A DNA stretch of 64,000 nt from Epiperipatus broadwayi (GCA_028023455.1 JAQFVV010012978.1:1-64000), one strand, 5' to 3'; positions 25,281-38,234 are shown, numbered from the stretch's first letter. The notes: a model not told the origin generated them from the sequence alone. Translations and numbers: made by a program.

Positions 25281-28200
25281 ATTTATTGTAACCTTCCAAT
25301 ACAATATGGCACAACACTACAAAAAACTATAAAGAACCTGAACTAACTGATTTCCATGAACTACAACAAATAGAACCTAGCTCATTCTAAAATGAAATAC
25401 AAGTACTATTATAGAGACTCGTTTTTATAATTATAATTGACATAAGATATTTTACAGATAATGTCACAACGTACAGATTTTAATATTGTAAAGTATATAA
25501 ATATATTGTCATTATAGAAAATATTTATATATTATCATGTTACAAATCATTAGGAAAATCTCTACAGCAAACAATGACTAACATAATAAATTCATATTAA
25601 AATAATTACTATGACTATTTACATAATTACATATTCTATTGTACCTATAATAAACTACAATATTATAGATTTAAAATACATATTAAATTAATCTAATTTA
25701 TTACTAAGCTATCTCATTAAAATCTCAGGGATAATGTTTATTCCTTCGATAATAACATTAATGGTTACTGGTTAGATAATTGAATGTCAAAAGGAATTTT
25801 ATTGAAATCCAATCATCTAAATAACAATAATAATTTTATAACTTATAGATGCTAACTAAAACAACTATTTAACAACAGATCTAGATTCGATATTAAACAA
25901 ATAATAACAATTGAATTAGTAGGTTAACATTAGGATAATAACTTATGAAAACACTTTTCATTAATTAATCATATATTTATACAAATAATAATTATTATTT
26001 AGAATAATCATTTTCTAGAAATCAAATCACTTGTCCTTAAAATATAATCTTTTATAAATTAATCTTTGGAAATGTTAATTATTTACCCATTCCATTTATC
26101 TTTCAAGCAAAATTATAATTATCTTACTAAGTGTTATCTAGTTTTAATAATACTGTAATTGATACGTAATTATTTTCAAAAACTTCTATAAACTTTTATG
26201 AACTTAGAATTTTATAATAGCCAAAATAATTTTGAAAAGTATATGTAACTCTATATATAAAGATTCGCTTAATGATCCTAACATAAAATGATACTTTATA
26301 ATTAGATTTCAAATATCTTTTCATTCGCATAAATTCCAAATAGATTAATAAGTAAATTTGACATTACTCTTATCAGATTATAAATCAAATATGACAGATA
26401 TTTGATTTATCTGGTTTTTAATTCTTTTGCAACTAATAATATTTAAGAATTAACAAATTTTATTTATTACTAATATCTTATTCAAATTCTTTATGTGAAA
26501 TCTTGTGATAAAACATTAAACCTAAAGCATGTATGGTTGAAAATGCGATGGTAGGGACCTCTAGAGGTCTTAACCACAAGCTTATGCAATGGAAGATTTT
26601 CAACCGCATATGCTTTAGGTTTATTACCTTAGTAAATATTACTTACTTAAGTAATCAATGTGCATTAAATAAATTGATAAAACATTAAATAAATAAAATT
26701 TATATAACATTTTAATGTGTTATATAATTAAGTAAGTTGTTATGGCACTTTTGACTCAATAAAAGAGAGACCCTAATCAGCTACTTTAAATCAAACATAC
26801 TTTTATTTACAATAGTTTGATATTTAGAAAAAACATTTTCTAATTAAATTAAAATTAGATTATTTTACAAATAACATTGTGATTATAATACATTTAAGTT
26901 TATACATGAAATAAATAAATAAATAAATACAATAATCCTTTCATTTATTTCCTCATATATGAATCATTTACTGAGTTTACAAAAGTTATTTCAGTGTTAT
27001 CAATATACATATTCATATTGAAAAGTTTCACTTCTCATACTTTTCTCAAGGAATTTTATAAACTATATTCTTTAATAATATCTAGATGGTAAGTTGTTTA
27101 TTATTTACCCTTTCTTGAATTTATTAAAAATACAATTCAATGCAAATTTATAATCACTGTATTAATAACTCATTATTTACCAAATTATCTTTTAATATTT
27201 GTATTGTCTATGCAATATAAATAAGATACCATAAATAAATATTGGAATCAAGAATATTTTACCTTTAGTATTTTACCTTTATCCATTTTACTTATATACA
27301 TTTCTTTTACAACATTCATTTTATTTTATGATCTCAAGCAATAATTTATAATAATATCTTATTATTTTTTTATATAAGATTTTTGTTTATTTGCTTGCAT
27401 ATTCCTTAAACTATTCTTACTTACTATAGGAAGAAATGCTGTAGACTCATATTCATGTCACTAACATATGATGCTTAAAATATAATTCACTATCTAAGAT
27501 ATCATTTTGAATAGAAACTAATTTAAATAGTGTATTGTAGGAATTGAGGTAACTAACATTTATTCTTTAAGAGTCATAACATCGAGCAATCATTATCCTT
27601 TTAATGACATTATCTTTGAAATCCTGGTTTTATTCTTAAGCACTTATGGAATGGGACAGTTATCTGTCCTAAAATATCCTCAATACTTTTCTAATAAGAT
27701 ATAGGCATTCTTTAGATCAAACCCATTACACCCAATATTAGTTCTTCCGGATTTATACTGAACTATTCTAGTATTTTAACTCATCCAATATTTATTTATT
27801 AACCTAGTGCATCAGTATGGAGATTATATTTTCAATATAAGTATATACCACTTTATCTTCCTGAAGTTTATCTGTAAAAGATCATCTCTCAAAACAAATA
27901 TCATATACAATGACAATTGTTATATTATATGTTTAATTTTTAATAATATTTGAGATCAATTATAAATATAATGAAGTATTACATACTTTCAATTGCATAT
28001 ATCACTTATAATGTTACCCATGTCTTATACAATCATATTTCATCCTAGAAATATAATTCTTCTTGATCCATAATTATTTATTATACATAACTGGACTATG
28101 TCCTACTAAAATAAATTAACAGTGTAACGTACACTACCTTCTTTACTAATATAAATTTAACTTTTTTCATATTAATATATATTACATAATATAATAAAAT

Positions 28201-28386
28201 TATCAACATTACCTATTACTGTCACTCAGGGTTTTTTTTTTACATCAATGAGGCAATTCATATAAGACATATAGAAAATAATTATAACATATACATTTAA
28301 TTTTAATACCTTTAAATCTAATATTATATCATAAAATAATATCTATATTTAAAATACCAACAAACATTAATATATATTGCCTAGTG
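25281..28386. other. Long AT-rich stretch opening with LTR-like TGTAACCTTCC
   Basis: Starts TGTAACCTTCC and for several hundred bases resembles the complement of 14900-15651, so it is probably a diverged copy of the same long terminal repeat. No coding sequence is seen through 28.4 kb. It contains the small inverted repeat at 26518-26622. Confidence 0.35.
26518..26622. repeat. Inverted repeat, 27-bp arms
   Basis: AAACCTAAAGCATGTATGG with ATTTTCAACC mirrored at 26596-26622; the loop has its own small palindrome GACCTCTAGAGGTC. A small MITE or a stable hairpin. Confidence 0.85.
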
Positions 28387-28822
28387 TTTTCCTGAAGGTT
28401 TGTGATGATGGTATTTTAGTTGTATTTATTGTTTAGACTATTTTCGTGATCTAATATGAGGATTGAATATCTTTAGAAAAATTTTACTTTATTTAAATAT
28501 TCCAAATACATTCAGCTGTTAGTAATAGCACATCAAACAGGTTAGTATATGCACAATGTTTTGGGAGGTATTATTATCCCTTTTCTTCAGGTGTTGCTGG
28601 CCTAACCAGTGACAGTCCTAGCATGAGAATTGAACCTGGACCCTTAGATTCTTGAGTATTAAATTTTAAGATAATGCTCTAATGTTGTGCACATACTAAT
28701 CTGTTTGACGTGCTATTATCTAACAGTCAAATGTATTTGGAATATTTAAATAAAGTTAATTTTTCTAAAGACATTCAATACTCATATTAAATGATGGAAA
28801 TAGTCCAAACAATAAATACAAC
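28387..28822. mobile_element. Fold-back element F, copy 1, with tRNA-like core
   Basis: Left arm (about 28419-28580) and right arm (about 28690-28822) are reverse complements. Between them lies, on the minus strand, CCAGGTTCAATTCTC, a box-B-like match. The same element, with both tRNA-like halves kept, is at 61141-61920. One tRNA-like half is deleted here. Confidence 0.75.
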
Positions 28823-29525
28823 ATATATATTACCTATATCATTTTCATTATTGTTATAAAAGAAATGAATATTCTAACACACACGCAAAAAAACTTTAGA
28901 TTGATTTTTTTCAATCATTTTTTTAAAAATCTTCCCAAACTCTTAACAGCTATCACCATGATGACAGGCAGGAGTTTCAATTTCTTTTTTTGTTTTCATT
29001 CTCTGTCTCTCACCTAACTTGAAAAAATTATTTTTTAAAAAATACATTTTAAAGAATATATATGTATATATACAAATAATAAACACTTTTAAACTGCTTC
29101 TCAGTGCTTTTAATTGTTTATCCTAGTATTCTTGGTTTGAATTCAGTGCAGTTCATAGCTTTAAAATAAAATTATATTAAAGTATTTCTTAAAATATTCA
29201 ATATTATTTTATAATCTTGATTATCTCATTATAGGCACATATAAATAAAACTAGTTTCTCTTGTAATAATTATTAGATTTTAATTCTTTATCTTTTCATC
29301 TTTTATTCTATATCATTATATACTTATATATCATATTCATTTATATTTGTTTCTTTTTAAACTGTCTTAGTTTATACTCTTCACAATAATATTGATTTAT
29401 CAAAATAAATAATTCTTCCTTCTTTTAAAAAGTCAGAATAATTTTCTAACACATTTTAAAATATTTTCCAAAATATAAACAGTAGTTTTAGTTTAAATAT
29501 CTTTTCATTATATAAAAAAATTGAA
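28823..29525. other. AT-rich stretch, nothing recognised
   Basis: No open frame with domain content and no repeat copy seen. Confidence 0.4.
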
Positions 29526-29968
29526 GTATGGAGGTGTTTATTATATCTATAAAGATATTACATACGGGACAGAGAAAAGTGAATAACTCTGTGTGTGTAA
29601 ATTAAAAAATAAAAAAAAAATCAGATATATTAATCTTTAACTGAGGTTTAAAGTTTATATCTGGGCCAGAGATGATCTCTAGTTTCGAAAATAATTAGTA
29701 ATAATCATTAGTGTATTTATCTGAAATGGATGGCGTCAAAGCTGTGAGTGGAGGAAGTTTGACAATGATAAATGAAAATGTAACCATTTACTCTAGATAA
29801 ATACTTTGCATATAATAAAGATATATATGAGAGATAGTGATCTGGGCCAACTGATGAGTGCTGGTTTAGCACAAAATGCATCTTGGGGATCATTTGACTT
29901 TTATTATATCTTTATTTATATGAATTTAAAAAGAATGGGGAAGTATTAAGGTGTTTATTATATCTATA
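29526..29968 (+). mobile_element. Hammerhead retrozyme-like unit, family R403, copy 1
   Basis: The block GGTGTTTATTATATCTATAA occurs at both ends (29532 and 29949), giving one complete ~417-bp unit plus a short overlap, i.e. a tandem dimer remnant. The unit is colinear with 59298-59728. It carries a hammerhead with one core mutation (29839-29891). Unit length and ribozyme match metazoan retrozymes, which are thought to move through self-cleaved circular RNA. Confidence 0.75.
29839..29891 (+). ncRNA. Type I hammerhead ribozyme, core mutated (GAAA to AAAA)
   Basis: Order: outer stem I GATC, internal loop TGGG, inner stem I CCAA, CTGATGA, stem II GTGCT/AGCAC with loop GGTTT, AAAA in place of GAAA, palindromic stem III ATGCAT ending in the cleavage base C (29882), then TTGG, G and GATC closing stem I. 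All pairing survives and the outer stem GATC/GATC is perfect. The G12 to A change in the catalytic core should block cleavage, so this copy is probably inactive. Confidence 0.8.
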
Positions 29969-30794
29969 AAAAAATGTTCATTACATTTTCTAATTTATTT
30001 ATGGCCAATAAAAGTACATACTGTTCATTAATTTTTTTCCCATTTATTACATAAGTAATTCTATCTAATATAATGCTTTCCAAAATCAGCTCATTATTAT
30101 TAGCTAAACAAATTAAAGTTCTATAGAGAATTTTAAAGTGTCTATAATTACTGGGGTTTTTTAAATAAATAAAAATTCATTTGTAAATTACTTTTTAAAA
30201 TTATTATTATAAATGAAGAAATACTAAAATACATCTTTACAGGAATACTTTTGAAAATTGATTGAACTTTCAGACTAAATAATTTCATTTTTCTATAGAT
30301 AATAATGTTTTCCTTCATACTTTAAGTAGTAGACTATGATTTAATTACAACTTGATGGCAAGTAGAATTAGCTCTCTTGGCAAAGAATTTGTTTGTTTAT
30401 TCCATGGTAAATTTATAATAATTTTTAAACTTATTTTATATTCTTATCCAACTTGTTAAAGTTGATTTTTATTTAATTTTAAAATAATACATGGTAAAAA
30501 TTTATATTTTTATGAAACTAAAAGTAACAGATTAATTAATTTCTACTGTTTTTTCAAATCTCCCCTTAATTTCATCTGCTAATCTTTTTTTATACTGTAG
30601 ACAGTGTGACATCATATTTCTAATTAAATAGTTTTCATTGGTCAGCCAAATTTAATTAACTGAAATTTTTTTTGAATAAATTAATTTTAACAATAATAAG
30701 GTATAAAAAAATATTTTAACCCTTAAACAATAAATATAATTATTATTTAAAAATTAAGTAATAAGTTGTTTTTACCTCACTAGTAAAAATTGTT
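29969..30794. other. AT-rich stretch, nothing recognised
   Basis: No repeat copy or plausible exon seen. Confidence 0.4.
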
Positions 30795-31082
30795 ATTATA
30801 AATATGCGACTTTTTTTCGCATTAAATAGTGAAGCTATAATTATACTATAATATGTAATATGTCTGCTTAGCGCATTCAAGATTTAATGTTTGAAGCTTT
30901 GCTCTCTCTAAATAATAGACTAACTAATTATGTGTACAATAAATCACAACAGTTTTCATTCACAAAGCTATGAGTATAAGATTCGAACATTAAATCTCAA
31001 AAGCGCTAAGCATATCCTACTACATATTATGGTATAATTATAGCTTCACTATTTAATGCGAAAAAAGTCACATATTTATAAT
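30795..31082. mobile_element. Palindromic MITE with ~95-bp arms
   Basis: The left arm starts ATTATAAATATGCGACTT and the right arm ends with its near complement. Both arms share TTCGCATTAAATAGTGAAGC and a GCTTAGCGC-like inner part. The loop of ~90 bases has no open frame. Confidence 0.85.
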
Positions 31083-31818
31083 TAAAAATTAAGTATAATT
31101 TTTCATACTCTTTTAAAAATATTTATTTCAATATCTATAATTAATAATTATACTAAAATATCAAAATTATCACAATTTAAAACTTAATCCTCCTGTTGGA
31201 ATAGAAAATATCATTTACAACCAGGAAGTGTAATCAATTCATTCATTTTAAATAAAATTCTGCACATATATTTAAACTCGCATATTTTTACAGAGTAACT
31301 GTTATAAAATTAAACAGCTTTTACTATTATAATTATCAAAATGTTTGATAAGAAGTGTAAAGTTTAATAAATATAATTTATTTGTACTTACTACTACTGA
31401 ATAAAATCATAACCAAAATAAATATGAAATTTAAAGCATAAATGAATATTACAAAAGGTGTATGTTAGTTAAATTAACAAAATCTTTTACTAATATTATA
31501 TGTAATTTAAACTTGTATTAACTATGCAAATTAAAACTTAATACCTATATAATTATTCACTTTATAAATTTAAAATTTTTATCATTGTGGTAAATCTAAT
31601 GTATATTTTAAAAGAGCTACTAAAGTGAAAGGTTACTATTGAAACAGTCAGATCTATCAATCATCCTGTTTTACCTACTATTCTATATAGTAGTATTTAT
31701 TCCCATATTTATATATATCCAAGTCCATGTATATCACATTAAAATTAAACATAAATATTGTAATAATCATGTGTTAAACCACTAAGCACCACATGATCAT
31801 CTCTATACTAGCACATAA
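31083..31818. other. AT-rich stretch, nothing recognised
   Basis: No plausible exon or repeat copy seen. Confidence 0.4.
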
Positions 31819-32032
31819 TTGTTGTAAACAAAGACAAAACTCTCCATACAGTAGTGCCACCCTGTGCCAAGGCTCCTCACTGATGATGGCCAGAAGCCAG
31901 AAACTAGTCTGGGGATATTGGATGAGTAGGCACTAGATTGGAATTTTATGACAAGCCTTCTGGCATCCATTGATTACTCTCTTTGGCACAGGGTGGCATT
32001 ACTGCATAGAGAGTTTTGCCTTTGTTTACAAT
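31819..32032 (+). mobile_element. Small hammerhead element (family D) with 48-bp inverted ends
   Basis: The outer ~48 bases are mirrored: TGTAAACAAAG and TGCCACCCTGTGCC on the left, their complements on the right. Inside lies a complete hammerhead (31867-31921) followed by ~60 bases containing GTAGGCACTAG and CCATTGATTACTCTC. Decayed relatives lie at 44892-45114 and 54510-54910. Too small to encode protein. The inverted left end is what a twin-primed retro-insertion of a longer repeat would leave. Confidence 0.8.
31867..31921 (+). ncRNA. Type I hammerhead ribozyme, all core bases intact
   Basis: In order: outer stem I CCAA, internal loop GGC, inner stem I TCCTCA, CTGATGA (31880-31886), stem II TGGC/GCCA with loop CAGAA, GAAA (31900-31903), palindromic stem III ACTAGT, cleavage base C31909, then TGGGGA pairing TCCTCA, loop TA, and TTGG pairing CCAA. 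Every catalytic-core base is canonical and both stem I helices pair. Predicted cleavage is between 31909 and 31910. Stem III has no loop, so the fold is likely most stable in dimeric RNA, as for the newt satellite ribozymes. Confidence 0.88.
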
Positions 32033-33294
32033 AATCATGTGTGTACATGTATTATAATGTACATCATTCAACACATATGTATGCATGTGATAAATTAGTG
32101 TATATGCACATACATATTTATAATTTAATAAATAAATATAAACCTTGTTGTGTGTGTAACAAAAACCTACATATTTGCAAAAGAGAATTAATACTATAGA
32201 GTTGAAAGCCTTATAAATTTCATTTTATTTTCAATTTTATTATAAAATTAATATAGAAATTGTTATATTTTGCATATAAAGATAAATTTTGGTTAAAGAT
32301 GTTACATATAGAATAAGTTGTTTAGAAGGTTTTAAATATGTTTTCTTTAAAAAAAACTATGTGATAAAAATAATCTCTTTTGCTGAATTTTGACCCAATT
32401 AAATGTTAAAGGCAAAAATAGATTTTAAAATAATTTAAATAAATTAACCTGAGTTAAAATCGATAACTCAGCAGGATTTCCTGCCTTTGCTAAAAATATG
32501 GCAAAGTACATGAGAAAAACAAATCAAAAACGAAGAAAGTGGTAAACAAGTTTTGTGTTCAATGAGAGGGGGGTGGTCAATATAAAAATATTTTGCTTCA
32601 GCCATTTTGTATCATTTATTCTTGCATTATTCTTGTTCACTTTAACAAGTTATGTTAAAATTTTCCATAATGAGAGCTGTTGAGTAGTGGGTAATAGATT
32701 TGCTGTCTATCCCCCTGAATACTGATCTACAAGATGGAAGTACATCAGCAACCTAAGCCTGAGTTACAGAAGTAATGGAGAGATGGACCAAGATCAAATG
32801 ACCATGAAAATCAAGTGTAGAAGACAGACTAGTAACCGATTTCTGCAGATTTTAACTAATCATTTAAACTAAATCTAAAACCTTCAAAGCTAGCTAAATT
32901 AATATGTGAATGGTCACTTTTATTTAAACTTTTTTATTTAAACTTTTAAAATGTTAATTTCTAAAACTCAAATCAAATATGGCTTTTGTTTTATCTTTTA
33001 ATTTTGTAAGTCTTACCTAATTTAATCTAAACTGAGCTAAATTGAAAGCCAAACTCTAATTTCCACATATGTGAATAAATAACTAATAGTTATTATTCTT
33101 TCTTTCTAAAACTAAGCCTATATCTATATTATTTGAATTATGCATTTATTGATACATTTTATTCATAATGGGGTTTGCTAATATTTAATGTTATTAGTGA
33201 GAGACGATTAGATGTTCTTACATTTATTTAATTCTTCATTCATTAACGCATATACTAAACTCCCTTCTGAAAAGAGTAAATATAAAACTTATTA
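32033..33294. other. AT-rich stretch, nothing firm
   Basis: A somewhat higher-GC patch at about 32680-32850 has no frame longer than about 15 codons after an ATG. A TTTCCTGCCTTTGC phrase near 32475 resembles 2680 (old repeat). No gene recognised. Confidence 0.35.
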
Positions 33295-33332
33295 TATATA
33301 TATATATATATATAATATATAAGCAGTTGCTT

Positions 33333-33374
<42 letters not shown>

Positions 33375-33391
33375 GTAACTGCTTAATAAGA
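33295..33391. repeat. (TA)n tracts in a palindrome
   Basis: Two TA arrays separated by AAGCAGTTGCTTTA and closed by AAGTAACTGCTT, so the second array is flanked by inverted copies. Confidence 0.85.
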
Positions 33392-34741
33392 TAGACTTGC
33401 TTTAAAATATATTATTTAGTTAGTATTTAGTAGACATGATAAAATACAGCATATTATTAGTATTTAATCTTGTAATGTTCCCTAAATATGCTATAGCCCT
33501 CCTTAATTTTGTATTAATAGATATACAGATAACAAGTTACATTTTATTATATTCCTTTAGTAGCATAATTATTGATGTTATCTTTATAAACTGGCTTATG
33601 GTGGTCTCAAGGAATGAAACTAAAGATTTGTGTATTAGTTTTAGTTAGGTAATTATATAGTCAGCAGGGCGAATGTGTTCTTAGGAAGCGTATATGTATC
33701 TTTACTCCTTGCTGTTATTCTTGTATAAAATGGCCTTGGTTTAAGGTCAACTTATTTAAATAGTTCAAACCACATTCATATTTAGGATTGGAGCACAAGG
33801 ATCCAGAAGATTGGTCCATAAGCTGTTCCAATCGCCCAGACTAAATATCTCAATTTCACAGCAAGTAGTACAGTCTGTGGCAACCAATTACACAGTAATA
33901 AATTCTATGATTAAGTGCACATTCAAGATGCACAGACTCAGATTATACATTTTGTAAATGCTGTAGTATCTGAAGTCATACTATTAAACACCAGTTCATC
34001 TCTCCATAATAATTAAATATTTCAGCTTTGATCAGAACTTAAATCTAGTTTCGTAAGTTTATTATCTGTATAAAGAGAAATACTTAGCTCATCATAATAG
34101 AATTAAAATTAGTTATAATTTATAATAATCACCTCTGCAATCTAACCATTGCAAATATTATAGTCTACAACATAGTATAATTAAGACATAGATAATCATG
34201 GATTAAAATATGAATAAATTTTCTAAATGTAATAATAAAATTATCCAACCTAAATAATTTGTTAACCCATAAACATCATCCTCAGCTACATGTCAGATAG
34301 CTTTATATTTCATTTTATAATTTTCTTTTAATTTATTTCTCTTAAATTTTGACTTATATTAAAATTTATAAAATCTAATTATGCTCAGTGTCTCATTTCT
34401 TGCTCATTAGTTATTAATTTTAAAGTCACAGTCAAAATTAATGATATTAGTTTTGTTAAGTGATATCTTCCATATAGCTATAGTTTATGAGAATATCTAT
34501 TTACTAAATTTGAGTCTCTTACTCTGCCCTTTTTTATTGCTGGCATGTGAATTAAAGAAATGCGAGTGTAGTCTCATATATGTCATCCATAAGGTGGTAA
34601 ATCTCTGAGTGTTGGTGAAGGAACTGAGGTGAGATTGGATTCGAAGTCTCAACAACCTCATCTCAATCAGCCTTGAGATAATTTGGCAAAGATCTGGATT
34701 TTGTTGCACAAATGTACAGATATGACCATTACACTATATAT
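33392..34741. other. AT-rich stretch with two higher-GC patches, not identified
   Basis: Patches at ~33660-33960 (with a TATAAAATGG motif near 33725) and ~34510-34710 have higher GC. The second gives a 70-codon minus frame without recognisable domain. Either could be decayed repeat or exon; nothing decides it. Confidence 0.3.
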
Positions 34742-34905
34742 ATATATATATATTATAATTCAATGTCTGTATTTCTTCAAAACAATATATGTAATTATAT
34801 AATTAAATATTTATAAATACAGTAATCAGATATATTTTTAAAATTTTATCCACTTAGGAGAGCTTTCAACTATCCTCATAGTCTTTGTCAACTAACACTT
34901 AGAAA
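34742..34905. repeat. Half copy of the palindromic element at 36.0-36.3 kb
   Basis: Shares AATGTCTGTATTTCTTCAAAA-like, CTTAGGAGAGCTTTCAACTA-like and GTCAACTAA phrases in order with 36010-36160. Only one arm is present. Confidence 0.65.
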
Positions 34906-35928
34906 GGCTAACCTTTCCACAATTCCGTGATCTTAAAGTTTGCTGCCTGCCTGTTAATTAACCAAAAGACTGTTTCTTATGAGGCTCCTCATAGACATCT
35001 GACGTCACTCTAACTCTGCCAGTTCTTATGCTAAAAAATTCGTTTGATAGGTTTTGAATAGGTTTTTAAAAGTTCTGTAAGATGGTGCCCTCTTCCGACT
35101 TATTTTACAAGTAAAAAATAATTAAAAAAACGCATTTAAACCTAAACAAAGAAAGAACATTATTTGTGATTGGTTCTTAGCATGCTCTTAGCTGAAAAAG
35201 ACATTCTGATTGGCTGGAAAGAACAAAGAAACCGCCTGATCAAAGAAAATAAAGAAAAACGCTGAGATTTTCATTTCGAATGCAATTTTAAGTATTAAAA
35301 AAATATAATTTCAGAAATTAAACTAGTTTTTTAAAAAAAAAACTAAAAAAACAAAATTATTTTCGAAAAATATTGAAGATTTTAGTAAAAATATTAAAGA
35401 AATATTTTAAAGAAATATTTACTTTTCTATAACGTAAAAGTTGACCTTTTTGTTTATATTATAGCTTTTATGTTGCCGAAATTGAATATTTTAGAATAAA
35501 TAAATAGCAATTTATTTTTGAAAGAACTTTCGTTCTCTTCATAACCTGAAAAATTAGTAATATACTTTTTATAAACGTATCTGAGTTGAATTTAATATTA
35601 TAGGCGAATATGTTTTAACAATAGGCTTTGTCTTCAGTTTGTGAGTTGGCCAATTAAAAGATTTGATTTTTACCTCATACAACCAATAATATAATTAGCG
35701 GTTAAAAGGTTAAGTCATGTTTGTATTTGTATATTAGCATAGCTTCTTTTATTTTTATTTCATTGTTATTGTTTTCAATTTGCAATATTTTAAAGTTGTA
35801 ATCGAAGTTAAAACCATAAATACATGATTTTATGAGTTATAAACTACAATTGTATTTATCATATTAAACGTTTTTAAATTAAACTTTCTAGAGCCATTTA
35901 ATAAACTTGCACCTAATGTGTTCTCAGA

Positions 35929-35931
<3 letters not shown>
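34906..35931. other. AT-rich stretch, nothing recognised
   Basis: Contains ATTGGT/ATTGGC motifs near 35168 and 35210 but no gene start that could use them. Confidence 0.35.
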
Positions 35932-35993
<62 letters not shown>

Positions 35994-36004
35994 CATATAT
36001 ATAT
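35932..36004. repeat. (TA)n microsatellite
   Basis: About 70 bases of TA, directly followed by the palindromic element. Confidence 0.95.
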
Positions 36005-36046
36005 AATATTACAAATCGATGTCTGTATTTCTTCAAAATAATATAC

Positions 36047-36280
36047 GTAAATTTATAAATAAATATTAGAAAATACAGTATTTAAAAGTTTTATAAAAAT
36101 ATATTTATAACCATCACTTAGAAGTACTTTCAACTATCTTTGTCGTTTTTGTCAACTAATACTTTAAAATATTAGTTGACAAAAACTACAAAGTTAGTTG
36201 AAAGCGCTTCTAAGTGACGGTTATAAATATATTTTTATAAACTTTTAAATATTGTATTTTCTAATATTTTATAAATTTAC
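36047..36280. mobile_element. Palindromic MITE, ~115-bp arms
   Basis: Arms meet near 36163 (ACTAATACTTTAAAATATTAGT). Both arms share GTCAACTAAT, TTGAAAG and TATAAATATATTTTTATAA in inverse orientation with few mismatches. The half copy at 34742-34905 confirms a repeat family. Confidence 0.88.
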
Positions 36281-38085
36281 ATATATATATATATATATTG
36301 TAAATATCGATAAGTCTATCTATATTTTAAAAATTATCATTTGTTATATATATATATATAAAAAAAAACCTCTTTGAGTTGATGTTTATACATGAAGTAT
36401 TATTGTTTATGGTTATTAGGTATAGTTATTGTTTGAAGTTATTATTTTATTTATATGTTGATAGTACATCGTTATGAATATTTAATTATTATAAATAAAT
36501 AAGGACATATAAATTGTTGATTATATAAAAAAATATTTTATTTGCAGTGATTATTAAAAAAATGCAATATTATTATTTATGTATATTTTTAAAGCTGTCA
36601 AATAAATTTTCAATTGAATGTTTTATATATATATATATGCTGGATATATATTTTTTTTTAATGTTAATTGTTTTAAAAGAAAACATGTATAACAAGGGTT
36701 TTCAAAACAGCATTTTCTGGCGCGTGGAACAACAACAACAACAATAAAGAAGAGGCCATGATTATTATTAAGATAGTGATAAAAACCAACTAAAGGATAA
36801 AATTTTGTTGTACTTTGTTTCTTTGAAATTACCATTCTTCAGAATATTGGAATAAGATAGATTTCTATGGTAAATACATAAATCATGACAGGGTAATAGG
36901 GATATATCGCAGCCAAGAGGCTGCACCGTTTCTTTCATTTATTCCAAAGCAGTTTAAAAAGAAAAAAACTAAGAAAATTTCAATACATATATTTCATCGC
37001 ATCTGAAGCCGAAATTTGACATAGCTATCTGGAATCTATAATGGTCAATCTAATAATAATCTGGAGATAACTAGAATTAATATATTGGATTTAACATTTC
37101 AATTTATTTATTTATTTTTCAAGGAAAGAAATTTTAGAAGGATAAAAATATACATATATCCAAGAATTGACAATTTTCTCTAACGTGATAGTTTCCTCAC
37201 CTTCACTAGAATGCATTCTAATAGTAAACGGATAAAGAAATAACCCATGGAATAAATTGACCTTTGAAGGAAAACTAACTAAGTGAACTTTGAAAAGGTA
37301 GTTAATAATTTTATATGTATAAATGATATATAAATATATTTTTGAGATCGATATTTTTGTTTACTTTTATTTTTCATTATAAAAATATAACGTTTTATAA
37401 ATAGTCAATTCAAGCGTCTTGTTTTCTAACAGCAATAAACGTTTAACAGGTGTTAAAATTAATACTTAAGTAATTTAAAATCTTAAAGTATGGCTTATAG
37501 ATTTGGTTGTATATGAATTGTTATATATATTTTAATAAGTAAATTTATATTCGTAAATTTTTTTTTTTTTATTATAAAATTTGTATCCTTAATTTATTTA
37601 TTTTCATTTTTTTTTTTTTAAACTTCGTATAATAATTCTTATGCATGCCAAAACAATAATTATATGTATTTGCTGTATATAATATTTTTTTTTATTATTT
37701 TAAATATCTGAAAAGTATAAGTATGGATTTGTATTTATATTCATATCTACTTGTTAAGCATAGATATGTCTTTATATATTTAATATATATACTTATTGCA
37801 AGTATATATGTATATTTATTATTTGGGTTTGTATTTAAAACATTGATATTACCTAAAATTAAACCATAATATATAATAAAAGATGTACTATTTGTTTTAT
37901 AAGTAACGTCTTTGTAATTTATTTGAAAGAGCGGTAATATATTATTCTTATTTTTCTTTTAATGCTAGAGTCATTATGAAATTAATTGAATTCACAATTT
38001 ATTTATATATAACCGGGATAATTTTGTCTTTCTTCACTTTAAATGGAATGCAGCAAGTACGTTCCATTACAATATATATATATAC
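36281..38085. other. AT-rich stretch, nothing recognised
   Basis: Short TA tracts, a (CAA)5 at 36729-36744, and one 66-codon frame running into it. No gene or repeat family seen. Confidence 0.4.
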
Positions 38086-38176
38086 CCACAGATGGCGTCC
38101 TACCAAAAACACCTATCAAGCGTATTTTCGTTTACATAAACGTCAGAGTAGTTAGTATTCACTATCTCTAACTATA

Positions 38177-38234
38177 ATTCCACTTTCAGATCATGATTTC
38201 AAGCTATTTGCTATCGTCAGTGAAAGACAGGAAT
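38177..38234 (-). ncRNA. Hammerhead ribozyme R408, unit 1
   Basis: On the minus strand: outer stem I ATTCC, loop TGT, inner stem I CTTTCA, core CTGACGA (N7 = C, allowed), stem II AGC/GCU closed by a U·U pair with loop AAATA, GAAA, palindromic stem III ATCATGAT, cleavage base C (complement of 38189), then TGAAAG pairing CTTTCA, T, and GGAAT pairing ATTCC. Both stem I helices are perfect (6 and 5 bp). The weak point is the U·U at 10.1/11.1 and a 3-bp stem II, which could slow cleavage. Confidence 0.8.

Noticed and set aside
36729-36744. CTGGCGCGTGGAAC followed by (CAA)n as an LTR primer site
   Set aside because: No LTR end precedes it and no retroelement sequence follows; similarity to TGGCGC-type primer sites is short and probably chance.
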